Shown here one piece after another: positions 11,274 through 19,815 of a DNA stretch of 64,000 bases (position 1 is the first letter of the stretch; each line of letters starts with the position of its first letter). Origin of the DNA: Kurthia zopfii. GTDB taxonomy: Bacteria > Bacillota > Bacilli > Bacillales_A > Planococcaceae. The position numbers and the translations under genes are program-made. Where the stretch lies: positions 1 to 64,000 of the forward strand of contig NZ_QFVS01000012.1 of the NCBI RefSeq assembly GCF_003143955.1, given 5' to 3'. The notes under the pieces were generated by a model. That model saw only the letters and a program-made list of their open reading frames with translations, did no database searches and was not told the DNA's origin.

Positions 11274-11343
11274 TTAATCTCACATCCTATATAGTCTTAT
11301 ATTTTATTTTATCATTTTTAAAGTTATTCGTGCAAATGAACGA

Positions 11344-11378
11344 AGTAGTTATTTCAAAACACGATTGTAATAACTACT
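11344..11378 (-). promoter_or_regulatory. Hairpin in the presumed secA 5' leader
   Basis: AGTAGTTATT and AATAACTACT are perfect 10-bp arms around a 15-base loop, 71-105 bases upstream of the secA start. No T-run follows on the minus strand, so it is not a simple terminator. A role in secA expression is speculative. Confidence 0.35.
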
Positions 11379-11619
11379 GATTTATTAAAAATCGTATGTC
11401 ATTTGTACCTTTTATTAGTAATTTTTACACCATTTAAGCGACTTAATTAGTATATCATTCTTTCTTGCTAAATACAGTGAAAGCCACGTAATTTACTATG
11501 AATTTCCATAACTAAGGAAAAATACAATCACGAAACATTTCGAGGTTGACCTGTCACTCGGCTTAATTGAAAATCTACTGTCATGTACCCTAATCTTTGA
11601 CCAAAAACCTCAAAATCCC

Positions 11620-11663
11620 CAAAAAAGAGGAATCGCAATGTAATTCATCACGACTCCCCTTTT
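11620..11663 (-). terminator. Terminator after hpf
   Basis: Minus-strand AAGGGGAGTCG pairs with CGATTCCTCTT (two G-T pairs) around a 15-base loop, then T6. Confidence 0.85.
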
Positions 11664-11699
11664 GCATATGCATAGATTTACTGAATAAATAAATCTAAA

Positions 11700-12257
11700 T
11701 TAATTCGTTTCAATTAATCCGTATTTACCATCTTTACGTTTGTAGACAATGTTCGTTTCATTTGATTCTGCATCAGTGAAGATGTAGAAATCATGTCCTA
11801 GAAGGTTCATTTGAAGAATCGCTTCTTCATCATCCATCGGTTTTAAATCAAATTGCTTCGTACGAACGATTTCTAAATCGTCCTCAGCGTCAGCAGCAAC
11901 CTTATCTGGGTCAAGCTGAACGTTTGCGAAGTAAGTGCCGATGCCTTCACGGTTGCGGAATTTACGGTTTACTTTAGTTTTGTGTTTGCGAATTTGACGT
12001 TCAAGTTTTGAAACGATTTGATCAATCGCCACATACATATCGTCATTTCGATCTTCTGCACGAAGAGTTAAATTCTTCATAGGAATTGTTACTTCAACCT
12101 TTGTACGTCGATCATTGTAGACCTTTAGGTTGATGTTAGCTGTAGCGTTAATGTCTTCATTGAAGTATTTTTCAAGTTTTACAACTTTACTCTCACAATA
12201 TTCTCTTAACGCTGGAGTTACCTCAATGTTTTCACCACGAATGTTAAATGTTAGCAT
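11700..12257 (-). CDS. hpf: Long-form ribosome hibernation promoting factor
   Basis: 185 residues, the long HPF/YvyD form that dimerises 70S ribosomes into inactive 100S particles in stationary phase or stress. The N-terminal domain (about 1-95, MLTFNIRGENIEVTPALREY) is the S30AE/YfiA fold. A linker follows, and the C-terminal dimerisation domain (about 125-185) contains VRTKQFDLKPM and DAEEAI-like segments. The start has AGGAGG upstream. It lies between secA and the flagellar genes as in B. subtilis, except that a PilZ gene, a giant-protein gene and fliB are inserted here. Confidence 0.95.
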   Translation of the reverse strand: MLTFNIRGENIEVTPALREYCESKVVKLEKYFNEDINATANINLKVYNDRRTKVEVTIPMKNLTLRAEDRNDDMYVAIDQIVSKLERQIRKHKTKVNRKFRNREGIGTYFANVQLDPDKVAADAEDDLEIVRTKQFDLKPMDDEEAILQMNLLGHDFYIFTDAESNETNIVYKRKDGKYGLIETN

Positions 12258-12388
12258 ATTAACTCCTCCTTCATAAGCCTATAACTTATATATTCTACAT
12301 TTCCCCTAGAACTCCTCTTTTAAACGAGAAAAAAATGAAGAATATTTATAAAACTTTAAAATGGCATTAATATACTTACTCGAAACTA

Positions 12389-12757
12389 TTACTGCTTCTG
12401 ACTTTGAATTTCTTTTTTTCGACGTAGCTTTAACTCTTCAATAATCAACTGCTCAAAAGCTTCATTCTCTTCTAACTCGACCCCATACTGAATTCCTTCT
12501 GCATGATATTTTTTCCAACGTACTTCCCCAGCTGTCTCCAATAATTTCGTATCTAAACAAAACGACAGGCCGATTGGCGATTGAAGTTCTTCAGTTTTGA
12601 GTAATTCTGGTACGAGCAAACTAATACCACTTGGACTAATATCAATAATTTTCCCCACTCTTGTAAATGCAACTTGATTGACTGTACATTGATATTGAAC
12701 TTCAACAGGTGTTACGAGTAAATGGCGAAAAGGCTCTGACCTTTTATAATCCACCAT
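12389..12757 (-). CDS. Single-domain PilZ protein, putative c-di-GMP receptor
   Basis: 122 residues from ATG 12757, which has AAGGAGGTG upstream; the longer frame from 12898 would start inside the upstream terminator and is rejected. The N-terminus carries KRSEPFRH (an R-x4-R pair) and later DISPSGISLLVP, matching the (D/N)xSxxG PilZ signature. The C-terminus is Lys/Arg/Gln-rich. It lacks the YcgR-type N-terminal domain of B. subtilis MotI/DgrA, so it is a bare PilZ module. It follows the giant secreted-protein gene on the same strand, but a strong terminator stands between them. Ligand binding is inferred from motif only. Confidence 0.75.
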   Translation of the reverse strand: MVDYKRSEPFRHLLVTPVEVQYQCTVNQVAFTRVGKIIDISPSGISLLVPELLKTEELQSPIGLSFCLDTKLLETAGEVRWKKYHAEGIQYGVELEENEAFEQLIIEELKLRRKKEIQSQKQ

Positions 12758-12865
12758 ACTCACCTCCTTCATACTGTTTCTACTATTGAAACTATTATAA
12801 CAAATGGTAGGAACTTTTGTACTACAGTCAACCATTAATTGTGTTTTTATCGTGACATAAGAACG

Positions 12866-12896
12866 CAAAAGCAGTACAACAATTGTTGTACTGCTC
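12866..12896 (-). terminator. Terminator after the giant secreted-protein gene
   Basis: A perfect 24-base dyad (GCAGTACAACAA with TTGTTGTACTGC) followed by TTTTGCG on the minus strand, directly after the stop codon. The uracil tail is short. Confidence 0.75.
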
Positions 12897-12904
12897 ACTT
12901 TTGA

Positions 12905-15900
12905 CTATTGTTTTTTTAATCCATTCAAGTATTCATTCACATCATAAGCATTTTTCAAAATCACATAATCGCTTCGAATTGAGTTGGATACCATCTCTAA
13001 TAGGCGGACTTTTTGACCTTCTATAGTAAATTCACGATTCAGGAAGTCATATTGCTTATAAGCAATGACGATTTGCTCCATAATCTCTGTGTACCATTTA
13101 GATTCAATTTCTTCTGATTGATTAATTTTGTCGTGAATTTCCATTGCAGCTCGCACTGCATCTTCAAAATTCACAATCGATAGAACTGCTTCTGGAATCG
13201 TATTGACTTCTCCTTTAATAACTGACGCTTTATCATATTTTTTATACGTATTATAAAGCGTTGTTTGCGTGAAGAATTTTTTCTGGAATTCGGTCATTCC
13301 ATTATAATATTTCATCGCATAAATCATATCTTTGACGAAACTAGTACTACCTTTTTTGATTTTCTCAAAACGTTTATCGGCTTCTTCAGCATATTTAATA
13401 TCTTCGGTCGCGAGAACTAAATAACGTTTTTCTTTCTCTGGAGTTGAACTCTCTATCGCTCCGAATACAGGATCATTGTTGAAAATCGTTTTTGGATCAC
13501 GTGACAGTTTTTTATGTGCCGCAATTGACGCTAAAATGGCATCTTTTTCTTTTACAGAAAAGTTTTTCGCATTCATATCTTTCACTGTATCAAATGCTTG
13601 TTTAATTTTCACAAGTCCTTCGTATTGAAGATACTTCGTAATGACTGCTTTATCTACAAAGTTGAGTCCCACTACTTTCTTCGGTGAATCTTTATAAGTT
13701 TGTGGCACCGATAAGAATACATACAATTCATACGCTGCTTCTACTTCAGTATATTTTGAATCTGAATCGAGTTTGTTGACCATCTTCGTAAAGTTATCTG
13801 CGGTGATTTTCGGATTTTTATCTTTTTCAGTTGAAGATGCTATTTCATCGCCATAGATTTCTTTAAACTTATCTAGCTCTGCACTATACACTGAGTAATT
13901 CTTTTTCGTCGTATCTTGCAGCTTGTCATATTCCACAACTAATTTAATGACTTCCGCTTCATAATTATCTTTTTTAGGATCTAAAGTTTCATATTTCTTG
14001 TCGACTGCTTGCGCTGCTTTAATTTCCTTCTCATCAGCAAGAAGTGTCGTCAACCAACTTGGGTTTTTCAATTCATTTTGGACAATATTCTTCGCATCAG
14101 CCGTAAGTTTATTGTACACACTAATAAAATCTAAAATATTCGCATTGTTTTCCATCGTTTTATTCGTTTCGCTTAAATTTCTATATTTCACTGCCACTTC
14201 TTCTGTCGCAATATATGATTGATATTTTTTCAGAATAGAAGAATCTACTAATGTTAATGCAACATCATTTAATTCATTGTATGCAGTTTTCAATTTAGCA
14301 ACTTCAGTTAGTGTCGCTGTTTTTGGATCAAGTGCTTTCACCAGTGCTTCAAATTTATCTACATTTTTGAGCGCATCGCCATATAATTTTTGAATTTGCT
14401 CTAATTGTGGATTGTAAAGGAAATACATTTTTACAGGTATGCCCTCTTTATTTAAGTCATTGTAAAGCGCAACACCTTCACGCGCATAAGTTCTATTACC
14501 TGGCTTCAATGCATTGAATCGTTTTTCATATTCCATCGCGCGTAGTAAGTTCTGAATCTGCGTTTCATTTAACCAATCAATCGGATTATAAATCACTTCA
14601 TCTCGTTTATATTCACCTTTAAAACCAGGTTCTGGATCATAACCAATGATTACGCCATTAGCACCATAGATCGGTTTATTCTGTCCATTCGGTAGTTCAA
14701 GCATACCTGAATAACTCTCATAGTTCGGGGAGTTATTTATGATTGAAAATTGAACTGCCGAAGCATCTTTACTAATTAATAAAGCTTTTCGCATATTTCG
14801 AACAAATTGAGCCTTATCCTGAGATTGACTATATGCGTAGAACCAATGGTCATATTTAATCCATTTCCCATTAATTTCACGTTGATCAAAAACCGTCTGC
14901 GCTACATCTTGAATTAATAGTAAATCCAAATACGATTTATATAACATTAAGTTTTTCGGATCGATGAATTGATCTAATATTGGATATAGCTTTTTATTTT
15001 TTTCGTAAATTTCTTTCAGTTTGTGAATATCGATGATTCTACTCGTTGAATTAATTGTTTTTAGTGCATTTTCAAATGTATCTGCTGCTTTTATGACATC
15101 GCTATATTTTGTAGATGCTGCTATTAATACACTCGATTTCAGTACATATTTCTGCACATCAGGTAATGCTTTTCGGTATGTCAAATAAACTTCAAAGACT
15201 TTCTTCTCGTATGCTGGATCTGAAATTGGAATTCTTTTATAAGCTGCATCAATTTTCTTTGCTTCATTAATCTCCGTTTCATCCCCTAATAATGGCAGAT
15301 TCACTCTTAATTTATCTTCAATTTTAATAACATCTTTACCAAATTTGTCGAGCTTATTATACGCTTTAATTGCTGTTAAAATATTTTCACGTTCTTTTTC
15401 CGTTTTCGGAGTCGGTTTTAGGTAAAAAATTTGATTATACACATCAATAATCGGCATAAGTTGTTTGTATTTTTTCAGTACATCGGCTTCTACTAAATTA
15501 TTGATTTTTGAATACGGCTTAATGTCATTTTCATATGTGTTTTTCACATTTTTTAAATTATTCATCGTTTCAGCATCCGTAATCACATTCGTATAAACTT
15601 CTTTATAAACACGATTGACTGCGTCTTCAAAGGCATCTGCCTTATCTTGAGGTGTCTTATACGTATTTGGTAACCCCTTAATACCTATTTCGTTGACAAG
15701 GTATTTTTTCACATTCGCATTCGCATCTAAATACATATTATAAGTAGCTTTAGCATCTTTCGTATAGTTTTTCGAAGATGGTCTTAATGCTAAATATTTC
15801 TGATCGACAGCCATCGCCGCCTTAATATTTTCCACTTCCGTTACGAAATTTTCGACTCTCGGTTCAAAAGAATCAACAAGTTCCTTCTTCGGTTGATCTA

Positions 15901-17656
15901 GTTTCGCATACAACTTCACACTATCTAAAATCGCATTCAATTCCTTAGTTGAATAAGGATCTGTTACTTTAGCCATTTTTTTCTTGATATCAATCATCGA
16001 TTCAATCAGTTTATAATCCTTCACATATTTCGATGCAATCATTTTCGTACCTGAAGGTTTGTCTTTTTCAATCGTTTTATATGCATCTTGGATCGCCTTA
16101 AGGTCTGTTAAACTACTGTACGACTCCATCTTCTTCTCAAATTCCGTCACATGTCCAATTTGTGTTTTGTAAGTTCCTCTCGCCACACTAATGACAGGCG
16201 CTTCGCTCGTATAGCGAATCGCAAGATCATTTTTCTTCACTAAATCATGGTAGGCATCCGCTTCTTTAATCATGCCCGCTAAATCAGTTTTTTTCAATGC
16301 TGCGCTATAAGCCTTTGTCATCCCTTGCCCTTTTTTAATCGCTGCCGCATCTTGAAGATAGTTTAGACTTAAAGAAGTTAATTTTTGTTTGACGATATCC
16401 TTTTGATCGCCACCTAGTTTTTTATAACTTTTTATCGCAAGATCCAAATTCGTAATGACTTCCTCAGATTTAATTAATCCTTGATTGTAGATTGTATCGA
16501 TTTGAGCTTGCGTATAACCTGCACCTTTTAACGCTGTATGATCTTCCGTAGATAAATTATTTTTCGAATCATAATCTGGCAATGATTGTAATGCTTCTAC
16601 TACTGTTGGAATTGCCTCGTATTTTTTATAAGTTGCTAATGCCGCTTTATCTACAATCGTAATCGGCATGCCCAGTAGTTTTTTACCATCAGAAGTGTCG
16701 CGATTAATGTTTTTATATGCAGTTACAGCATTCTTGACAAGTTTGTATTGATCCCCTGTTCCTGGAAGTGCATTTACCGCTTTTTCAAAAGCATCTTTCA
16801 GGTCGATTTCTTGCTTAATTTTTGACGTTGGAATGCTAGTAATTTCTCCATGAGATTTTGTGAATTTCGCCAATGTTAATATCGTTGGCGTACCTTTTAC
16901 AATAACAGAAATGGACTCTTTGCCGTCATCATATTCAAGATTCAAATCATATGCTTGTTTTAAATAAGCATTATTTGTTGGATCAAGTTTTTTATATTTC
17001 GCATCAAAATCGACCGCTTTTTTTACAAGAGGTTTTAATTGTAATAAGTAATCAATCGCCTCTTGTGAGCCACCTAAAATTCGTTTTTGATTATCACTTA
17101 ATTTTTCATATGCCAATATAAAATCATTAATCGCCGCTGCATCATTCAGTGTAGGTAATGTTGTCTCACTCGATTTCGTTAATTTTTTGAAAGTTGTATT
17201 TGTCTTATTAATAGAATTATAGTAGTTAATTTTTTTAACTGTACTCGCTGGTGTGTATGCCTTACCAGCACGATTTAAACCATTGTAAGTTTTTAATAAT
17301 CTTGGCGCAGCTGTCATATAGGTAGATTTCGATAATTTCGCTGCATCTTTTTTTAATTTCGATACTTTTTTTACTGTTGGAGCAATTGCTTTCACATGCT
17401 TCGTTAATGTTTTGCGATTCGTTACTTTCAGTCGATCTTTTTTCGATAATTTGTTATAGGCACTATTCGCTAGTTGAGTTTGCTTAATATAATTTGATTT
17501 CTTCGGATTGATTGCTTTAATTTTCGAAGTAACAGCTTTCACTTTTTTAGGAACTGTTACTTTCTTCGCACTTGCATCGATTGGATATGCTGCTGTTAAC
17601 CAAGTCGGAACAGTCAACACAGAAGCCAAACCAAGCGCCATCAATTGACGTTTCAT
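12905..17656 (-). CDS. Giant secreted Lys-rich helical-repeat protein of unknown function
   Basis: 1583 residues. A signal peptide is clear (MKRQL, hydrophobic stretch, likely cleavage after DASA near residue 30). The mature protein is very Lys-rich and I notice no Cys. It is built from diverged tandem helical modules. Type A has a KYxxLxPxxxxY core: YKKLDPTNNAY near 222, KYLALRPSSKNY near 615, YKRIPISDPAY near 805, RFNALKPGNRTY near 1047, KYETLDPKKDNY near 1222, and a looser copy near 1430. Type B has a YxKL core: LAYEKLSDNQK, KAYNKLDKFGK, SVYNKLTADAK, AAHKKLSRDPK. No LPxTG, SLH, LysM or catalytic domain is visible, so surface anchoring, if any, may be by charge. The start has GAGGAGGA. A sigma-D-like promoter precedes it. 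I do not recognise the family. Confidence 0.85.
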   Translation of the reverse strand: MKRQLMALGLASVLTVPTWLTAAYPIDASAKKVTVPKKVKAVTSKIKAINPKKSNYIKQTQLANSAYNKLSKKDRLKVTNRKTLTKHVKAIAPTVKKVSKLKKDAAKLSKSTYMTAAPRLLKTYNGLNRAGKAYTPASTVKKINYYNSINKTNTTFKKLTKSSETTLPTLNDAAAINDFILAYEKLSDNQKRILGGSQEAIDYLLQLKPLVKKAVDFDAKYKKLDPTNNAYLKQAYDLNLEYDDGKESISVIVKGTPTILTLAKFTKSHGEITSIPTSKIKQEIDLKDAFEKAVNALPGTGDQYKLVKNAVTAYKNINRDTSDGKKLLGMPITIVDKAALATYKKYEAIPTVVEALQSLPDYDSKNNLSTEDHTALKGAGYTQAQIDTIYNQGLIKSEEVITNLDLAIKSYKKLGGDQKDIVKQKLTSLSLNYLQDAAAIKKGQGMTKAYSAALKKTDLAGMIKEADAYHDLVKKNDLAIRYTSEAPVISVARGTYKTQIGHVTEFEKKMESYSSLTDLKAIQDAYKTIEKDKPSGTKMIASKYVKDYKLIESMIDIKKKMAKVTDPYSTKELNAILDSVKLYAKLDQPKKELVDSFEPRVENFVTEVENIKAAMAVDQKYLALRPSSKNYTKDAKATYNMYLDANANVKKYLVNEIGIKGLPNTYKTPQDKADAFEDAVNRVYKEVYTNVITDAETMNNLKNVKNTYENDIKPYSKINNLVEADVLKKYKQLMPIIDVYNQIFYLKPTPKTEKERENILTAIKAYNKLDKFGKDVIKIEDKLRVNLPLLGDETEINEAKKIDAAYKRIPISDPAYEKKVFEVYLTYRKALPDVQKYVLKSSVLIAASTKYSDVIKAADTFENALKTINSTSRIIDIHKLKEIYEKNKKLYPILDQFIDPKNLMLYKSYLDLLLIQDVAQTVFDQREINGKWIKYDHWFYAYSQSQDKAQFVRNMRKALLISKDASAVQFSIINNSPNYESYSGMLELPNGQNKPIYGANGVIIGYDPEPGFKGEYKRDEVIYNPIDWLNETQIQNLLRAMEYEKRFNALKPGNRTYAREGVALYNDLNKEGIPVKMYFLYNPQLEQIQKLYGDALKNVDKFEALVKALDPKTATLTEVAKLKTAYNELNDVALTLVDSSILKKYQSYIATEEVAVKYRNLSETNKTMENNANILDFISVYNKLTADAKNIVQNELKNPSWLTTLLADEKEIKAAQAVDKKYETLDPKKDNYEAEVIKLVVEYDKLQDTTKKNYSVYSAELDKFKEIYGDEIASSTEKDKNPKITADNFTKMVNKLDSDSKYTEVEAAYELYVFLSVPQTYKDSPKKVVGLNFVDKAVITKYLQYEGLVKIKQAFDTVKDMNAKNFSVKEKDAILASIAAHKKLSRDPKTIFNNDPVFGAIESSTPEKEKRYLVLATEDIKYAEEADKRFEKIKKGSTSFVKDMIYAMKYYNGMTEFQKKFFTQTTLYNTYKKYDKASVIKGEVNTIPEAVLSIVNFEDAVRAAMEIHDKINQSEEIESKWYTEIMEQIVIAYKQYDFLNREFTIEGQKVRLLEMVSNSIRSDYVILKNAYDVNEYLNGLKKQ

Positions 17657-17706
17657 GGAGAATCCTCCTCTATTTTAAGTTCATAATTATTTGATTTATA
17701 ACTTTA

Positions 17707-17733
17707 ATATCGTCATTTAATTAGGTATTTTGA
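17707..17733 (-). promoter_or_regulatory. Sigma-D-like promoter for the giant secreted protein
   Basis: TCAA-N15-GACGATAT on the minus strand, compared with the Bacillus sigma-D consensus TAAA-N15-GCCGATAT (7 of 8 in the -10, 3 of 4 in the -35). It ends about 50 bases upstream of the start codon. It implies co-expression with flagellar genes; inferred. Confidence 0.5.
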
Positions 17734-17756
17734 GGGGGAAATATTTTTGTAAGAAA

Positions 17757-17783
17757 TGTAATAAACTCGATTTCTGCCGATAT
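17757..17783 (+). promoter_or_regulatory. Sigma-D-like promoter for fliB
   Basis: A perfect GCCGATAT -10 lies at 17776-17783, 24 bases before the fliB start. No TAAA stands at exactly 15 bases; TAAT is at 13 and TAAA at 10. The -10 is convincing and the -35 weak. Confidence 0.55.
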
Positions 17784-17807
17784 AGTACATATGTAGGAGG
17801 TTTTCGA

Positions 17808-18992
17808 ATGAATATAGTAAAAGAATTAAAGCCAACATACTTTGATGACTTTAAATGCATCGGAAGTGAGTGCGAAGATACTTGTTGCGCAGGTTGGAAT
17901 ATTGGCATTGATAAAAAAAGCTTCAAAAAATATAGAAAAGAAACGAATCCAAATTTGAAATCATTACTTCAAAAAAATGTGAGTCGTAATCGTCAGGCAA
18001 CATCCGATTATCATTACGGCCAATTTAAAATGGATGATCAAGATAAATGTTCGATGTTAAATGAAGAAAATCTTTGTACAATTCAACTAACTTCTGGTGA
18101 AGAAGCACTGTGTCATACTTGTACAATTTATCCTCGTTCAGCGAAATCAATTAATGATTCGATTGAAAAAAGCTTGGATACATCTTGTCCTGAAGCAGCT
18201 CGTTTAATTTTATTGAATCCTAATGGCATCGATTTCGTTGAAGTTGAACCTGAGTTACCAAAATATAATTTTGCACAACATAGACAATCTGATGAACAAA
18301 ATCAATATTTTTGGGCGAATCGAATGTTTATGATTAGTGCTTTGCAACATCGTGTACATCCATTAGAAGTTCGTTTAATAGTAATCGGACTTTATGTGAA
18401 AAAACTAGAAGAATTAGAACCCGCAGAACGTTTTGTTCAAGCGCAAACCCTTTCAAGTCAATATTTAGCTTATTTAGATGATGCGAATATTACAGATTTA
18501 ACTACTCAAATCAAACCTAATTATGATTTCCAAAAAGCATTAACCTTATTTTTCTTGAAGGATTTTTCTGCTCGATCAAGTCGATTCAATCAACTGGCTT
18601 CTTGCACATTTGATGAAGTTAATTTTGGTGATTCTACTGAATCATTTGCTCAATCATTACTGAACTATAAAACTCAGTATGATCAGAGCGAATTGTTGCA
18701 AATTGCCTTGGAAAACTATTTAGTGAATTTAACATTTGCCGAATATAATGAAAGTAAAGAAGATATTATTTCTTTCTACACATTGTTAATTACAAATTTC
18801 TCATTAATTCGCTTATTATTCATTGGTAATGGACATAAATTTAGTTATACGAATGAAGAAATTGTTGCGACAATCCAAATCTTTAGTAAGAGCTGTCTTC
18901 ATAATACGACTTACATCAATAATGTTAAAAAAATTATTTCAACTAAACAATATTCTCAGACTTCTCAAACAATCAATTTAATCAATATATAA
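17808..18992 (+). CDS. fliB: Flagellin lysine-N-methylase
   Basis: 394 residues from ATG 17808, with GTAGGAGG eight bases upstream; the frame open from 17730 has no ribosome site. The N-terminus has the FliB signature YFDDFKCIGSECEDTCCAGW, a Cys cluster expected to hold an Fe-S centre, and more Cys follow (CSMLNEENLCTI, CHTCTIYPR). FliB methylates surface lysines of flagellin in the cytoplasm before export. Its presence beside fliDST and under a sigma-D -10 fits expression with the filament. It is absent from the corresponding B. subtilis locus. The C-terminal half has no motif I recognise. Confidence 0.9.
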   Translation: MNIVKELKPTYFDDFKCIGSECEDTCCAGWNIGIDKKSFKKYRKETNPNLKSLLQKNVSRNRQATSDYHYGQFKMDDQDKCSMLNEENLCTIQLTSGEEALCHTCTIYPRSAKSINDSIEKSLDTSCPEAARLILLNPNGIDFVEVEPELPKYNFAQHRQSDEQNQYFWANRMFMISALQHRVHPLEVRLIVIGLYVKKLEELEPAERFVQAQTLSSQYLAYLDDANITDLTTQIKPNYDFQKALTLFFLKDFSARSSRFNQLASCTFDEVNFGDSTESFAQSLLNYKTQYDQSELLQIALENYLVNLTFAEYNESKEDIISFYTLLITNFSLIRLLFIGNGHKFSYTNEEIVATIQIFSKSCLHNTTYINNVKKIISTKQYSQTSQTINLINI

Positions 18993-19036
18993 AAAAGCTC
19001 CGGAATCCTTATAAATTTAGGTTTTCCGGAGTTTTC
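18991..19036. terminator. Bidirectional terminator between fliB and fliT
   Basis: CTCCGGAA-TCC pairs with GG-TTTTCCGGAG, flanked by A6 on one side and TTTTCTC on the other. It lies between the convergent ends of fliB (+) and fliT (-). Confidence 0.85.
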
Positions 19037-19393
19037 TCATTCTTTTTTATCGAAATACGTACCATCTAGATTTCCTAGTTGGCTATACGGATTTACATAG
19101 CGTTCTTCCGATTTTTTAGAAACTTGAAGTTGGCGCATATCGGAAACAATCTCCGCTTTGCATGATTCAAGTCTTTGTAAAATCCCTTCATTCAAGGCTT
19201 GTAATAATTTGAAATCTTTATGAGCTTTCACGCTAACTGGGTCAAGTGCATCGATCGTTTGACCTCTTGCATCTAACAGTTTGTCGATCAATTCAATTTG
19301 ATTTTCTCGCTTGTCGTTTTTATCTTCTTCAAGCTTTTCCAATGTTGCATATAGTTTTTCTGAAAGGAGTACGAGTTGTTGAATCGCATCCAT
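19037..19393 (-). CDS. fliT: FliT-like flagellar protein
   Basis: 118 residues, mostly helical and charged, as in the FliT export-chaperone family (B. subtilis FliT is 113). No single diagnostic motif; the call rests on length, helical pattern (QQLVLLSEKLYATLEKLEED) and position after fliS. Its ATG overlaps the fliS stop in a TAATG junction, implying translational coupling. FliT is thought to chaperone FliD in the cytoplasm. Confidence 0.8.
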   Translation of the reverse strand: MDAIQQLVLLSEKLYATLEKLEEDKNDKRENQIELIDKLLDARGQTIDALDPVSVKAHKDFKLLQALNEGILQRLESCKAEIVSDMRQLQVSKKSEERYVNPYSQLGNLDGTYFDKKE

Positions 19394-19800
19394 TAAACAG
19401 AATCTCCTGAATATTGTTGTTTACGATTAATTTGAATAACTTCCTTCCATGTATCGCGGAATTGCTTCGTTAATCCTTCAACTTCATCAAGAATGGCAGT
19501 ATCATTTTTAATATTTGCTTGCGTCAATTGGCTATGCATATATTCATAGAGATTGTACATCTCCTTTGAAACTTCCACATCCATTTTCAATGTACTCATT
19601 AGTTCCCAAATAATCGCTTGGGCTTTTTGTACATTCGTATTTCGCATTTCAATATTATTCACTTCAATCGCTTTTTTTGCTTGGTGGATGAATTTTAAAC
19701 ATCCGTTGTAAAGCATTAGTGTCAGTTCACCTGGGGACGCGGTTGTAACACTATTTTGCTTATATGCATTGTATGCATTTTGTACTGACACACCGAACAA
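19393..19800 (-). CDS. fliS: Flagellin export chaperone FliS
   Basis: 135 residues, family length. The N-terminus NAYNAYKQNSVTTASPGELT and the following LMLYNGCLKFIHQAKKAI are classic FliS. It binds the C-terminus of flagellin, prevents premature polymerisation and, in Bacillus, works with FliW-CsrA in flagellin homeostasis. It sits between fliD and fliT in a tight operon with AAGGAGTTG upstream of its ATG. Confidence 0.96.
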   Translation of the reverse strand: MFGVSVQNAYNAYKQNSVTTASPGELTLMLYNGCLKFIHQAKKAIEVNNIEMRNTNVQKAQAIIWELMSTLKMDVEVSKEMYNLYEYMHSQLTQANIKNDTAILDEVEGLTKQFRDTWKEVIQINRKQQYSGDSV

Positions 19801-19815
19801 CTCCTTTTAAAAATA

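Larger units (their letters stand above)
11274..11699. other. 426-bp gene-free region upstream of secA
   Basis: No convincing coding sequence. It holds a 10-bp inverted repeat in the presumed secA leader (11344-11378) and the hpf terminator (11620-11663); the secA promoter presumably lies between them. Nothing else recognised. Confidence 0.6.

Noticed and set aside
12758-12898. N-terminal extension of the PilZ protein
   Set aside because: It would begin inside the terminator of the upstream gene, and a strong ribosome site precedes ATG 12757.
17730-17807. N-terminal extension of FliB
   Set aside because: It overlaps the sigma-D -10 element and the GTAGGAGG ribosome site; homologous FliB proteins start near the YFDDF block.
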